Below are positions 43,850 through 50,883 of a DNA stretch of 64,000 bases, piece after piece. The stretch lies in contig CAZVGZ010000002.1 of NCBI GenBank assembly GCA_964627605.1, positions 62,001 to 126,000 of the forward strand, written 5' to 3'. The position numbers were made by a program, and so were the translations under genes. Under the pieces are notes generated by a model. The model was not told the DNA's origin. It searched no databases and worked only from the letters and a program-made list of their open reading frames with translations. The stretch's first letter is position 1; each line of letters begins with the position of its first letter. This DNA comes from CAZVGZ01 sp964627605 (GTDB taxonomy: Bacteria > Latescibacterota > MWCZ01 > CAZVGZ01).

Positions 43850-44064
43850 TCAAGCCCTTGGGAGAACGGCTACAACGAGAGCTTTAACGCCAAACTACGG
43901 GACGAGTTGCTGAACCGCGAGATCTTCTATACACTGAAGGAAGCGAAGGCGATGATCGAGCGCTGGCGGTCGATAGCCCGACGAACTGTGTGGACGGATC
44001 GTGTTGTATTCGTGCCGCCAACGCTCGAACATTAACACTGGACCGCATTCAGGGGGGCAGGTCA
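43850..44064 (+). mobile_element. Rearranged IS3-family OrfB remnant
   Basis: The frame reads PWENGYNESFNAKLRDELLN and REIFYTLKEAKAMIERW, the DDE-domain C-terminal half of an IS3 OrfB. It should continue into REYNTVRPHSSLGYRPP, but that segment (43970-44014) is present in inverted orientation between TGGCGG (43964-43969) and CCGCCA (44015-44020). The element ends at GGACCGCATTCAGGGGGGCAGGTCA (44040-44064, quoted as two parts: GGACCGCATTC and AGGGGGGCAGGTCA), the same terminal repeat as the element at 21993-22351. The 5' part is lost. Confidence 0.75.
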
Positions 44065-44067
44065 GCG

Positions 44068-44311
44068 GACCTGAGCAGGATGGAACGCTTAATAGCCTCC
44101 CATCGGCGAGCCAACGAGTCGTATATCGACGACGGCATCCGCATTCTAGAACTAGCGCAACATATTGAAAAATATTTTCTTACACAGCCACCAATCGGAA
44201 AAGCGCCGTCTACTGGGATTTCTATTCTCGAACTCCTCGTGGAAGAACGGACAGTTGACGGTAAAATTCTGGCAACCTTTTGATATTATTGCAGATACGC
44301 CAGATGATCCC
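44068..44311 (+). pseudogene. C-terminal remnant of a serine recombinase
   Basis: DLSRMERLIASHRRANESYI and DDGIRILELAQHIEKYFL match the coiled C-terminal part of resolvase/integrase-type serine recombinases. A frameshift near 44193 moves the reading to a frame with SEKRRLLGFLFSNSSWKNGQ and QPFDIIADT, the usual end of this family (LLNFVLSNSxWKDG). The catalytic N-terminal domain is absent. It directly follows the IS3 remnant and lies 48 bp from tRNA-Pro on the opposite strand, consistent with a degraded integrative element. Confidence 0.7.
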
Positions 44312-44318
44312 AACAATG

Positions 44319-44351
44319 AAAACGCCGCTTTGGAGGACCAAAACGGCGTTT
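44319..44351 (-). terminator. Intrinsic terminator of the tRNA transcript
   Basis: On the minus strand AAACGCCG and CGGCGTTT form an 8-bp stem with a 16-nt loop, and the 3' side extends into TTTTC. It lies 9 nt after the CCA end of tRNA-Pro and would end the HU-small protein-tRNA transcript. Confidence 0.75.
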
Positions 44352-44359
44352 CTGAAATC

Positions 44360-44436
44360 TGGTCGGGGCGACTGGATTCGAACCAGCGACAACCAGTTCC
44401 CCGAACTGGTGCGCTACCGGGCTGCGCTACGCCCCG
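44360..44436 (-). tRNA. tRNA-Pro (anticodon GGG), CCA encoded
   Basis: A 77-nt cloverleaf: acceptor CGGGGCG/CGCCCCG, D-arm GCGC...GCGC, anticodon arm CCAGT-TCGGGGA-ACTGG, T-arm GCTGG-TTCGAAT-CCAGT, discriminator A and encoded CCA. The anticodon is GGG (Pro). Position 33, normally U, is C in this reading, and the arm is extended by complementarity of the loop edges. It follows tRNA-Arg by 33 nt and precedes a terminator. Confidence 0.9.
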
Positions 44437-44469
44437 ACACTGTAATCAAGGCCCAGTAGGCCGTTCTTC

Positions 44470-44546
44470 TGGCGCGCTATAGAGGATTCGAACCTCTGAC
44501 CTCGGGTTCCGGAGACCCGCGCTCTATCCAGCTGAGCTAATAGCGC
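44470..44546 (-). tRNA. tRNA-Arg (anticodon CCG), CCA encoded
   Basis: A 77-nt cloverleaf: acceptor GCGCTAT/ATAGCGC, D-arm GCTC...GAGC, anticodon arm CGGGT-CTCCGGA-ACCCG with U33 and anticodon CCG, T-arm AGAGG-TTCGAAT-CCTCT, discriminator G and encoded CCA. Its first base (44546) directly abuts the stop codon of the small basic protein gene (44547-44549), so mRNA and tRNA must be separated by RNase P. Confidence 0.95.
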
Positions 44547-44636
44547 CTATTTCTTCTTATGGCGATTTGCCCGAAGGCGCTTTTTTCTTTTGTGGGTGGC
44601 TATCTTGTGACGTTTCCGTTTTTTTCCGCTTGGCAA
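44547..44636 (-). CDS. 29-residue Lys/Arg-rich ribosome-associated-type protein
   Basis: TTG 44636 behind AGGAGG (5-nt spacing) opens a 29-codon gene beginning MPSGKKRKRHKIATHKRKK and ending NRHKKK. More than half of the residues are Lys, Arg or His. Nearly identical short proteins, beginning MPSGKKRKRHK, are conserved but often unannotated in Bacteroidota and Chlorobi, and such peptides belong to the class of small ribosomal proteins (bL38/COX24-like); I recall this rather than having searched it. It lies 31 nt after HU and ends where tRNA-Arg begins. Its very basic nature and tRNA linkage support an RNA-binding role. Confidence 0.75.
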   Translation of the reverse strand: MPSGKKRKRHKIATHKRKKRLRANRHKKK

Positions 44637-44667
44637 ACAAGCCTCCTATTGGGAATATGCAACGCTG

Positions 44668-44961
44668 TTACGGCGCGCTTTTATCGATAGCTTCGCGAAG
44701 TTGTTTGGACGGCTTGAACGAGGGTACAGGCCTGGCGGGAATAGCAACGGTCGTTCCCGCGCGCGGGTTTCGCCCAACTCTGGCAGCCCTCAACTGGATT
44801 TTGAATGTCCCGAAACCTCTAATCTGTACCTGTCGGCCCTCTTCGAGAGCCGTAATGACCTGTGCGAGGAACCCTTCCACGACTTCGGCCACCTCTTTTT
44901 TGGTCAGTCCGATCTGGTCGGCGAGTTGATCTACGATCTCAGCTTTGGAAACATTAGCCAT
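44668..44961 (-). CDS. HU/IHF-family DNA-binding protein
   Basis: A 97-residue nucleoid protein. It shows the HU core: an N-terminal helix pair (VSKAEIVDQLADQIGLTKKE), the EGRQVQIRGFGTFKI strand region, the DNA-clamp arm RVGRNPRAGTTVAIPARPVP with the intercalating Pro, and a C-terminal helix. AGGATC precedes ATG 44961. Histone-like HU bends and constrains DNA. It is transcribed ahead of the small basic protein and two tRNAs, an unusual mixed operon. It cannot be split into HU versus IHF from sequence alone. Confidence 0.95.
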   Translation of the reverse strand: MANVSKAEIVDQLADQIGLTKKEVAEVVEGFLAQVITALEEGRQVQIRGFGTFKIQLRAARVGRNPRAGTTVAIPARPVPSFKPSKQLREAIDKSAP

Positions 44962-44999
44962 TGTAATTGATCCTGTCTGCGTGCCGCTAACTAAGGTTG

Positions 45000-45863
45000 C
45001 TAGCGCAACGAGTATCGAACCGAGACACCGTAAAACCAGGTGCCGACGCGGTGTGCTATCCGATTAACTAGGTAATCCATCAGCCGCGCACGACGCGCAG
45101 GCATCTTTATCATTGGTGCATCGTCAGGTGCTTCAACCATCCGCCGGGCGATGGCTGCGGCATCATCGAGATTGCCGAGTGCATCTACCAACCCCACCGC
45201 AAGTGCCTGACGTCCGGTGAGAACACGTCCATCTGCTATCTCTTTGACCTGCTCCACCGTCATCGCTCGACCCTCAGCGACCGCTTCAACGAACTGATCG
45301 TAGGTGTCGTCGATGACTCCTTGAAACAGTGCTCGTTCCCGTTCGCGCATCGGCCTAAAAGGCGACCCGCTATCTTTAAATCGACCACTTGTAATAGTGT
45401 TGAACGCCAATCCCACTCGCCTAAGAAGCGTGTCCACTTGAGTAAACTGAGCGATTACCCCGATAGAACCGGTAACCGTCCCAGGATTCGCCACGATACT
45501 GTCAGCGGCTGCCGCGATGTAGTAACCGCCCGAAGCAGCAACATTTCCCATCGACGCCACAATAACGATATCCTGCTCGCTTCTCAAACGCTTGAACTGC
45601 CGATATATCTCCTGCGACGCCCCAACCGCACCGCCGGGGCTATCAATTCTCAGGACAATCGCAGAGACATCACGTTCTTGCGTCAGGTAACGCAGTTGCC
45701 TGCGTGTAGCTTCAGGCGAGGTGATAGGCCCCACCACCTCCACCAACCCTATCTCTGCTCGTTCTGGCTTATCATCACCGTTCACTTCCCGCCCAAAAAT
45801 CACGGCGAGGACCACAATGACAGCCAGAACTGCAAGCCCATCGCGCATTCGCGGGCGTGCCAT
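45000..45863 (-). CDS. sppA: Signal peptide peptidase SppA (protease IV type)
   Basis: A 287-residue inner-membrane serine protease from ATG 45863 (GAGGG upstream; a longer start at 45926 is less likely). An N-terminal anchor (LAVLAVIVVLAVIFG) precedes the ClpP-like fold: SIVLRIDSPGGAVGAS-type segment (present as IVLRIDSPGGAVGASQEIYR), the nucleophile Ser in AASGGYYIAAAADSIVANPG and the Lys base in TSGRFKDSGSPFRPM. Short bacterial SppA enzymes of this length form octamers that degrade cleaved signal peptides. It lies directly upstream of HU; its stop is 38 nt from the HU start. Confidence 0.93.
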   Translation of the reverse strand: MARPRMRDGLAVLAVIVVLAVIFGREVNGDDKPERAEIGLVEVVGPITSPEATRRQLRYLTQERDVSAIVLRIDSPGGAVGASQEIYRQFKRLRSEQDIVIVASMGNVAASGGYYIAAAADSIVANPGTVTGSIGVIAQFTQVDTLLRRVGLAFNTITSGRFKDSGSPFRPMRERERALFQGVIDDTYDQFVEAVAEGRAMTVEQVKEIADGRVLTGRQALAVGLVDALGNLDDAAAIARRMVEAPDDAPMIKMPARRARLMDYLVNRIAHRVGTWFYGVSVRYSLR

Positions 45864-46013
45864 AATATAACCCTCGGCCTCGGCGCACGAAAGCGGCAAA
45901 CCAGTAATTAACAATACCCCATCCACTTAGCGACGTCAACCGCATCACCTGGATAGACGGAGCCGCCAACGTTAGTTTTGTGGGTGGCACATTCTTTTTT
46001 TTGAGGATACACC

Positions 46014-47414
46014 GTGCACACATCTTTGGCAAACCTTGAGGATGTTGGTCGATTCCTTATCGACCTGCCTCAACACTCCTCCGAACTGTTGGTTCCCGAC
46101 AAAGACATAGTGGTCACCAGGGCACCAGGCCGCCTGGACGTGATGGGAGGCATCGCGGACTACTGCGGCTCTTTGGTGCTTGAAGCGACACTTAGCGAGG
46201 CCACGATAGCTGCCATTCAAAAGAGGGGCGACGACAAGATCGTCCTCAGATCGGTGGGCGTGTCGTCGGATGGTCTGGCAGAACGGGTGAACCTGCCTGC
46301 ACCTAACATCGGTAGTTGGACCGGATACCACGCGGTCAGGTCAGGTTGGGAGTTGACGCCCGAATCCTCCTGGGCGGCGTACGTCGCCGGGTGTCTGGCG
46401 ACACTTGTCCTAGAGGGTAGGTTGAGCCGTGGATCGCAAGGATTGAGCGTGTGCATCGTTGGAGAAGTACCGCTTGGTTCAGGTGTCAGTTCGTCCGCAT
46501 CCCTTGAGGTGGCGGTGATGTGTGGTCTGAATACGCTCTATGATCTTAATCTATCACCGCTGACTATCGCCAGGTTCTCGCAGGTCACAGAAAACCACAT
46601 CGTCGGCGCACCGTGCGGGATAATGGATCAGATCACCTCGGCGATGGGAAGCTCTGATTCGCTTTTGGCACTCAGATGCCAACCGCACACCATCGAAGGC
46701 TTCGTCGAACTACCCAGTGGCATCCGCGTCGTCGGTATCAACTCCAACGTCAAGCACAGTGTCGGTGGAAGCCTCTACACAGACACCCGGGTGGCGTGCT
46801 TTATGGGCCACTCGATTATTGTGGAGCATTTAAGAGATCTCGGACAGAGTGAAGACCCTACATCGGGATACCTGTGCCGCCTCTCGCCTGACGATTATCT
46901 GCAGTTGAAACATGTCCTGCCGACATCGATGGGTGGCGAGGACTTTTTACAAAAGTATGGCGGCACTGTTGACCGCGCAACCAGGGTGGCGCCAGAAACC
47001 GTCTACAAAATTAGACACTGCACCGAGCATCCGATCTTTCAGAACGACAGAGTCGAAAAGTTCAGGTTGCTACTCGAAGACGATGGGAATCTGGACGAGC
47101 GGATGTCCAGCGCTGGGGAGCTGATGTACGGGTCGCACTGGAGCTATAGTGAGCGCGCAGGGCTTGGCGCGCCTGAAACCGACCGAATTGTTGATCTAGT
47201 GCGCGAGCGCGGCGTTGAGTGCGGGCTCTACGGAGTCAAAATCACCGGCGGCGGATCAGGGGGCACAGTTGCGGTGCTGTGTCGCACCGACACAGATGAG
47301 ATCATAGAAGAGATCGCCGCCAAATATCAAGAATCCATCGGCATCTCACCGCAGGTATTGACCGGTTCATCTCCTGGCGCGTGCGAGGCGGGCCATCTCG
47401 TGACCCGGTTGTAG
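46014..47414 (+). CDS. GHMP sugar kinase, L-arabinokinase/galactokinase-like
   Basis: A 466-residue GHMP kinase. The sugar-binding signature reads APGRLDVMGGIADYCGS (37-53) in place of the galactokinase consensus GRVNLIGEHTDYNGG; the same DVMGGIADY motif is found in plant L-arabinokinase. ATP is bound at EVPLGSGVSSSASLE (151-165), D205 in GIMDQITSAMG is the base, and KITGGGSGGTVAVL is motif 3. It is longer than bacterial GalK (about 380). GTG 46014 follows GAGGATAC. galT lies 82 nt downstream on the same strand, so sugar 1-phosphate made here is probably converted to the UDP-sugar. Substrate could be galactose or L-arabinose. Confidence 0.85.
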   Translation: MHTSLANLEDVGRFLIDLPQHSSELLVPDKDIVVTRAPGRLDVMGGIADYCGSLVLEATLSEATIAAIQKRGDDKIVLRSVGVSSDGLAERVNLPAPNIGSWTGYHAVRSGWELTPESSWAAYVAGCLATLVLEGRLSRGSQGLSVCIVGEVPLGSGVSSSASLEVAVMCGLNTLYDLNLSPLTIARFSQVTENHIVGAPCGIMDQITSAMGSSDSLLALRCQPHTIEGFVELPSGIRVVGINSNVKHSVGGSLYTDTRVACFMGHSIIVEHLRDLGQSEDPTSGYLCRLSPDDYLQLKHVLPTSMGGEDFLQKYGGTVDRATRVAPETVYKIRHCTEHPIFQNDRVEKFRLLLEDDGNLDERMSSAGELMYGSHWSYSERAGLGAPETDRIVDLVRERGVECGLYGVKITGGGSGGTVAVLCRTDTDEIIEEIAAKYQESIGISPQVLTGSSPGACEAGHLVTRL

Positions 47415-47495
47415 CGGATCAGAATCTGTCACCGGCGTGAGCTTTCTGTTGCGCCGACCTAGACCATAAATCACACAGAAAGTTTGCAGCCCAGA

Positions 47496-48527
47496 ATGAC
47501 ACCTCCATGGGAACAACGTTGGCATTCGCTTAGGCAGGAGTGGGTGATAATTGCGGCACACCGTTCACTGCGTCCATGGTCTGGCGACACAGTCGTGGAG
47601 GCCGACAGCAGCGCATTAGAGACCTATCAACCCGACTGCTACCTCTGTCCTGGAAATCTCCGCGCCGGTGGAGAGCGAAATCCTGACTACTCAAGCACCT
47701 ACGTGTTCGACAACGATTTCCCGCCCATTGGCCCGCTGTCGCCAACAGCCACATCGGGTCACGGCGTTTTCACAGCCACCCGTGCCCAAGGAATGGCCAG
47801 AGTCGTGTGCGCCCACCCAAATCACAGCCTGACGCTCGCAGAGATGTCGGCGCAGGAGATTTTTCAAGTGATGGTTGTGTGGGCCGAACAGTACAGGGAG
47901 TTGGGAGCGCGCCCTGAGATAAAACACGTTCTGATTTTTGAGAACAAAGGCAAAATAGTAGGAGTGAGTAACCCCCACCCACACTGCCAGATATACGCCA
48001 CAAACTTTGTCATGGACATCACCGCCAGAGAGGTTGAAGCGTCAAGCAGATATTTGGCAGAAACCGGGCGGGTACTGCTTTCCGACATCCTTATTCAGGA
48101 GCGTGAAGACGATCAGCGCATCGTCGCTGAAAACGACACCGCGATCGCGTTCGTGCCCTATTTCGCACGGTACACCTATGAGGTCTACGTCGCTCCTCTA
48201 ACGCACCGGTGCTCCATCGCAGAGATGACAACCGGCGAACTCGTTGGGCTGGCTGATGTTCTCAAAACGGTCTTGGTGAAATACGATAACCTTTTCGAGA
48301 TGCCTTTTCCCTACGTCATGGCCCTCCACCAGTCGCCGACTGACGGCGAAAATCACGACGGCTTCTACTTCCACATTGAGATTCACCCGCCGCTTAGAAA
48401 CCCATCCACACTCAAATATTTAGCTGGCGCGGAGCTCGGTGGCGGCAACATCATCAACCCTTCCTTACCAGAAGGAAAAGCTGAGGAACTCAGGTCAGCG
48501 TCGGACATCCACTACAAAAATTCGTAG
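47496..48527 (+). CDS. galT: Galactose-1-phosphate uridylyltransferase
   Basis: A 343-residue HIT-superfamily transferase. The nucleophile lies in NPHPHCQIYATN (H161-P-H163), C48 and C51 in DCYLCPG bind zinc, and GVFTATRAQGMARVVCAHPNHS is the substrate block (here given in part). It moves UMP between UDP-glucose and hexose 1-phosphate in the Leloir pathway. ATG 47496 gives the usual N-terminus; TTG 47484 is an alternative with a slightly better ribosome site. Its pairing with an arabinokinase-like GHMP kinase makes L-arabinose 1-phosphate a possible second substrate. No galE is nearby. Confidence 0.93.
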   Translation: MTPPWEQRWHSLRQEWVIIAAHRSLRPWSGDTVVEADSSALETYQPDCYLCPGNLRAGGERNPDYSSTYVFDNDFPPIGPLSPTATSGHGVFTATRAQGMARVVCAHPNHSLTLAEMSAQEIFQVMVVWAEQYRELGARPEIKHVLIFENKGKIVGVSNPHPHCQIYATNFVMDITAREVEASSRYLAETGRVLLSDILIQEREDDQRIVAENDTAIAFVPYFARYTYEVYVAPLTHRCSIAEMTTGELVGLADVLKTVLVKYDNLFEMPFPYVMALHQSPTDGENHDGFYFHIEIHPPLRNPSTLKYLAGAELGGGNIINPSLPEGKAEELRSASDIHYKNS

Positions 48528-48592
48528 GCTGTTGGGGCTCGAAAGAGACCTAGGTGTCTGACCTGCGACTCACCCCCCCCCAAAAAAAAAGA

Positions 48593-48620
48593 TTGACATC
48601 CTCACGTAGATGACTATACT
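48593..48620 (+). promoter_or_regulatory. Near-consensus sigma70 promoter
   Basis: TTGACA at 48593-48598 and TATACT at 48615-48620 are separated by 16 bp. A C10/A9 homopolymer tract lies just upstream. A GGTAGT-GATT-ACTACC hairpin (starting about 48635) falls in the expected 5' leader. The only thing in the right direction is a mini-ORF; further on the transcript would be antisense to the next gene. Confidence 0.65.
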
Positions 48621-48670
48621 ATGGTTATGGCAGGGGTAGTGATTACTACCGCATTATCGGGGAGGTGGAC

Positions 48671-48706
48671 ATGTCTAAGGTGGTGGTGTTTGCAGTAGTC
48701 TACTGA
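48671..48706 (+). other. 11-codon Val-rich mini-ORF behind a strong ribosome site
   Basis: GGGGAGGTGGAC precedes ATG 48671, which opens MSKVVVFAVVY and stops at TGA 48704-48706. Five of eleven residues are Val. With the strong promoter and a leader hairpin it resembles an attenuation leader peptide, but no regulated gene follows: the next gene (48798-50159) is on the other strand. It may be a relic of a lost operon. Confidence 0.35.
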
Positions 48707-48797
48707 CCGCATCGGCAGCGCAGAAAGGCTCTGGCCAAACAGCGATATTTTGATCTCTCTGTTCTCAGAGGTCATCTCCTATGACACTCCATCAGGC

Positions 48798-50159
48798 CTA
48801 AAGCACCAGCCGGTCTGGCGGTCGATAGTCACTCGAAAGCGCGTCCCACATGTTGCCACACATCTTGCTCATCACAGTCCACTCGCCATCGGTGAGGTTG
48901 CCGTGATGGTGGTACAAGAACCGCGTGAGGCCAGCCGACTCAGACGCCCTCAAGATCGACTGAAGGTCACGAGCGGACATCGGATCGCCGTCGTGGGGGA
49001 ATCTGCCAGCGTCAGTCCATGGCACGATTCTTTCTGGGTCATCAACCCCACCGAGAGCTCTCTTTGTCTCATCCACCACAACCTCATCAAAGAACTCTTG
49101 GAACATCGCGTTTTCAAAATCAATTCTGGTCTCAACCCCAGGCAGCGACAGACCGAACAGCCCTCGTACATATGACAGCGCCGCGCCATCGCTCAATCCT
49201 CTATTCCAGAGGCACAGCGTCTCCACATATCTTCCCACGGTCCCAATGAGTCCATCAAACCCCCGATGCCAGAAATAGTGTTTGGGGCAGAGAACATCCA
49301 AAAACTCCAGCAGCTTCGTAAAATCGTACCCGCACAGCGGCGCAAACGAAGCTGTTCGTGGCCCAACGCCGAGTTTCACCGGACGGCTGGTCTCGGCTTT
49401 CACGCAGTCATTCACACCTCGGAAATACGCGGTCAGCGACTCTATGCGAAAGTCGAACCACGCCAACAGGTCTTGGTCACCCATCTCCGCCAGATCTCCT
49501 GGGAATCCGCTGGTGTTCTTTTGGGGAACCGCATCGCCATCAATGTTGTGCATCGCATTGAACAACCGATTCTTGGTAGCTACAAGCGCCTGGTAATCGT
49601 ACCCCAGCTCCTGGCACAATGGCGCGACCGATTCTGGCAGATCGTCAAATATATACGACCGCTTGTTCATATGGTGCGGCGCTATCTCATATCCCCACTC
49701 AGGCCCGTCCATAATAGCGCCATCGACCATCGGATATTGTTGCAACGTATCGACCATCCGCGCACACGTCGCCGCTCTGCTTCGTTGGTCGTACAGATGA
49801 TGCTCGTCACCCCCTGGTCCAGCGCCGGTCTGCGCCTGGAATATCCACACCGAAAACCCTCTGTCCTTCGCAGCCTGAAATGTTTTTTCAAGCAGCTTCC
49901 TTCGGTCTTCCATCGGTTCTGGAGCTTCAGGCGGATCGACGCCAAGACGTCTATAAACCGCCGGGTCGGGGTCAAAAGTTATCGTCGGTGAGCCGTTTTT
50001 TTTAGCAGGCGTGGCATCTTTGAGTAGGTCAGGGGAGTTGAACACCAGAGGGCCGATCACCATTCCGTCCACGCCGCCATCCGCCCACGCGTCGAACAGC
50101 CGTTCGTGGTCGTTCATGACGTGCTCCAGGTTGCGCATCACATCCATCCATATCCGCAT
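48798..50159 (-). CDS. Glycoside-hydrolase-like TIM-barrel protein, function unknown
   Basis: A 453-residue protein without a signal peptide. Sequence such as FDAWADGGVDGMVIGPLVF, VDGAIMDGPEWGYE, YPMVDGAI and LKLGVGPRTASFAPLCGYDF fits a (beta/alpha)8 barrel like the hypothetical glycosyl-hydrolase-related families that surround carbohydrate loci, with Glu and Asp at strand ends (DGPEWGYE). I do not recognise a defined family and would not name a substrate. ATG 50159 has AGGGCTAG upstream, rather far away. It is monocistronic, with galT converging from the left and a terminator-flanked remnant region to the right. Confidence 0.6.
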   Translation of the reverse strand: MRIWMDVMRNLEHVMNDHERLFDAWADGGVDGMVIGPLVFNSPDLLKDATPAKKNGSPTITFDPDPAVYRRLGVDPPEAPEPMEDRRKLLEKTFQAAKDRGFSVWIFQAQTGAGPGGDEHHLYDQRSRAATCARMVDTLQQYPMVDGAIMDGPEWGYEIAPHHMNKRSYIFDDLPESVAPLCQELGYDYQALVATKNRLFNAMHNIDGDAVPQKNTSGFPGDLAEMGDQDLLAWFDFRIESLTAYFRGVNDCVKAETSRPVKLGVGPRTASFAPLCGYDFTKLLEFLDVLCPKHYFWHRGFDGLIGTVGRYVETLCLWNRGLSDGAALSYVRGLFGLSLPGVETRIDFENAMFQEFFDEVVVDETKRALGGVDDPERIVPWTDAGRFPHDGDPMSARDLQSILRASESAGLTRFLYHHHGNLTDGEWTVMSKMCGNMWDALSSDYRPPDRLVL

Positions 50160-50386
50160 TTTTTTCTAGCCCTTCGTTTGGGTGGACTTAGCGGAACTTC
50201 AACTCGCTACACATGTTACAATACGGGCGAACATCCCCAAGTCAAGCAGGACAAAAAAAGGGCAGGCGCGAACCCTACCCGTATCGTCAGTCAAACCGAT
50301 GTGTCCAGAACCGCTACACCACTTCTACCTCCAGACGTGACGCTTTCCAAGCATCCATTCCGCCAGCCATATCAGCAAAATCGGTA
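50160..50386. other. Intergenic region with minus-strand terminator
   Basis: No gene is supported. On the minus strand GGGTAGG (50280-50274) pairs with CCTGCCC (50266-50260) across GTTCGCG and is followed by seven T residues (50259-50253), a convincing intrinsic terminator. The sequence just upstream of it on that strand (50281-50325) has a GTGT/ACAC pair and looks loosely like a tRNA, but no full cloverleaf forms. No minus-strand gene lies in front of it, so it marks a lost or unrecognised transcript. Confidence 0.55.
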
Positions 50387-50749
50387 ATGCCTCAGATGAC
50401 GCACTCTAAGCTCAAGGCCATTGCGAAAGCACCACTTAAGAACGGCTTCAAGAGAGATGATCGTTTCGGTGCGGCGGTTGCTTTTGTCCCTCCTTATCTG
50501 GACACTCGCATGACAATTCAGAGGAGCCGTTTCACGATCCACGGGTTCAAGTGCTCTGACTTAGAGGAGCAGGTCGGGACAACAAACGCAGACGAAGGAG
50601 CTTTGCAGAAATACCTGCTAGATAGAGAAAGATGTGATCACATGCTGAACGAACTTCGGTATTTCGGAATCTCGCGAGAAACCGTGTATCCCGATCTAGA
50701 AGGTTTGGTCGTTGGTATTCGGGCCAGCATGGGCTATCGATTGGGCTGA
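50387..50749 (+). pseudogene. C-terminal remnant of an FRG-domain protein
   Basis: From ATG 50387, 120 codons read AAVAFVPPYLDTRMTIQRSR-FTIHG, ALQKYLLDRERCDHMLNELR and YFGISRETVYPDLEGLVVGI. This is the second half of the FRG domain (AVAFxPxYLDxRMxxQRSxFTIHG... LRxLGISxxxxFPDLxGL). The N-terminal half with the Phe-Arg-Gly motif is missing, and there is no ribosome site. FRG proteins are frequent in defence islands and mobile regions; this one looks like a decayed passenger between two housekeeping blocks. Confidence 0.65.
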
Positions 50750-50883
50750 AATGAGCCGTCGCGCCCCGCCCGCTTGCCGCCTTCAACCGCATTCCGTAGC
50801 TTGAATGCTTCATTTCGCCCCTTTTTTCTATCCCCCGACGCCCGTTCAATCCAAGATGTGGCGTCAAATGAGTAGGAGTAGTT

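Noticed and set aside
48570..48590. C10/A9 homopolymer pair as a phase-variable switch
   Set aside because: It lies outside any coding frame, upstream of a promoter; length variation could affect expression, but nothing here shows that it does.
49266..49991. 241-codon plus-strand frame opposite the TIM-barrel protein
   Set aside because: Arg/His/Pro-rich shadow translation without motifs or ribosome site.
50260..50325. Possible tRNA on the minus strand
   Set aside because: No acceptor stem or proper T-loop; the GGGTAGG/CCTGCCC hairpin with seven T residues is better explained as an intrinsic terminator.
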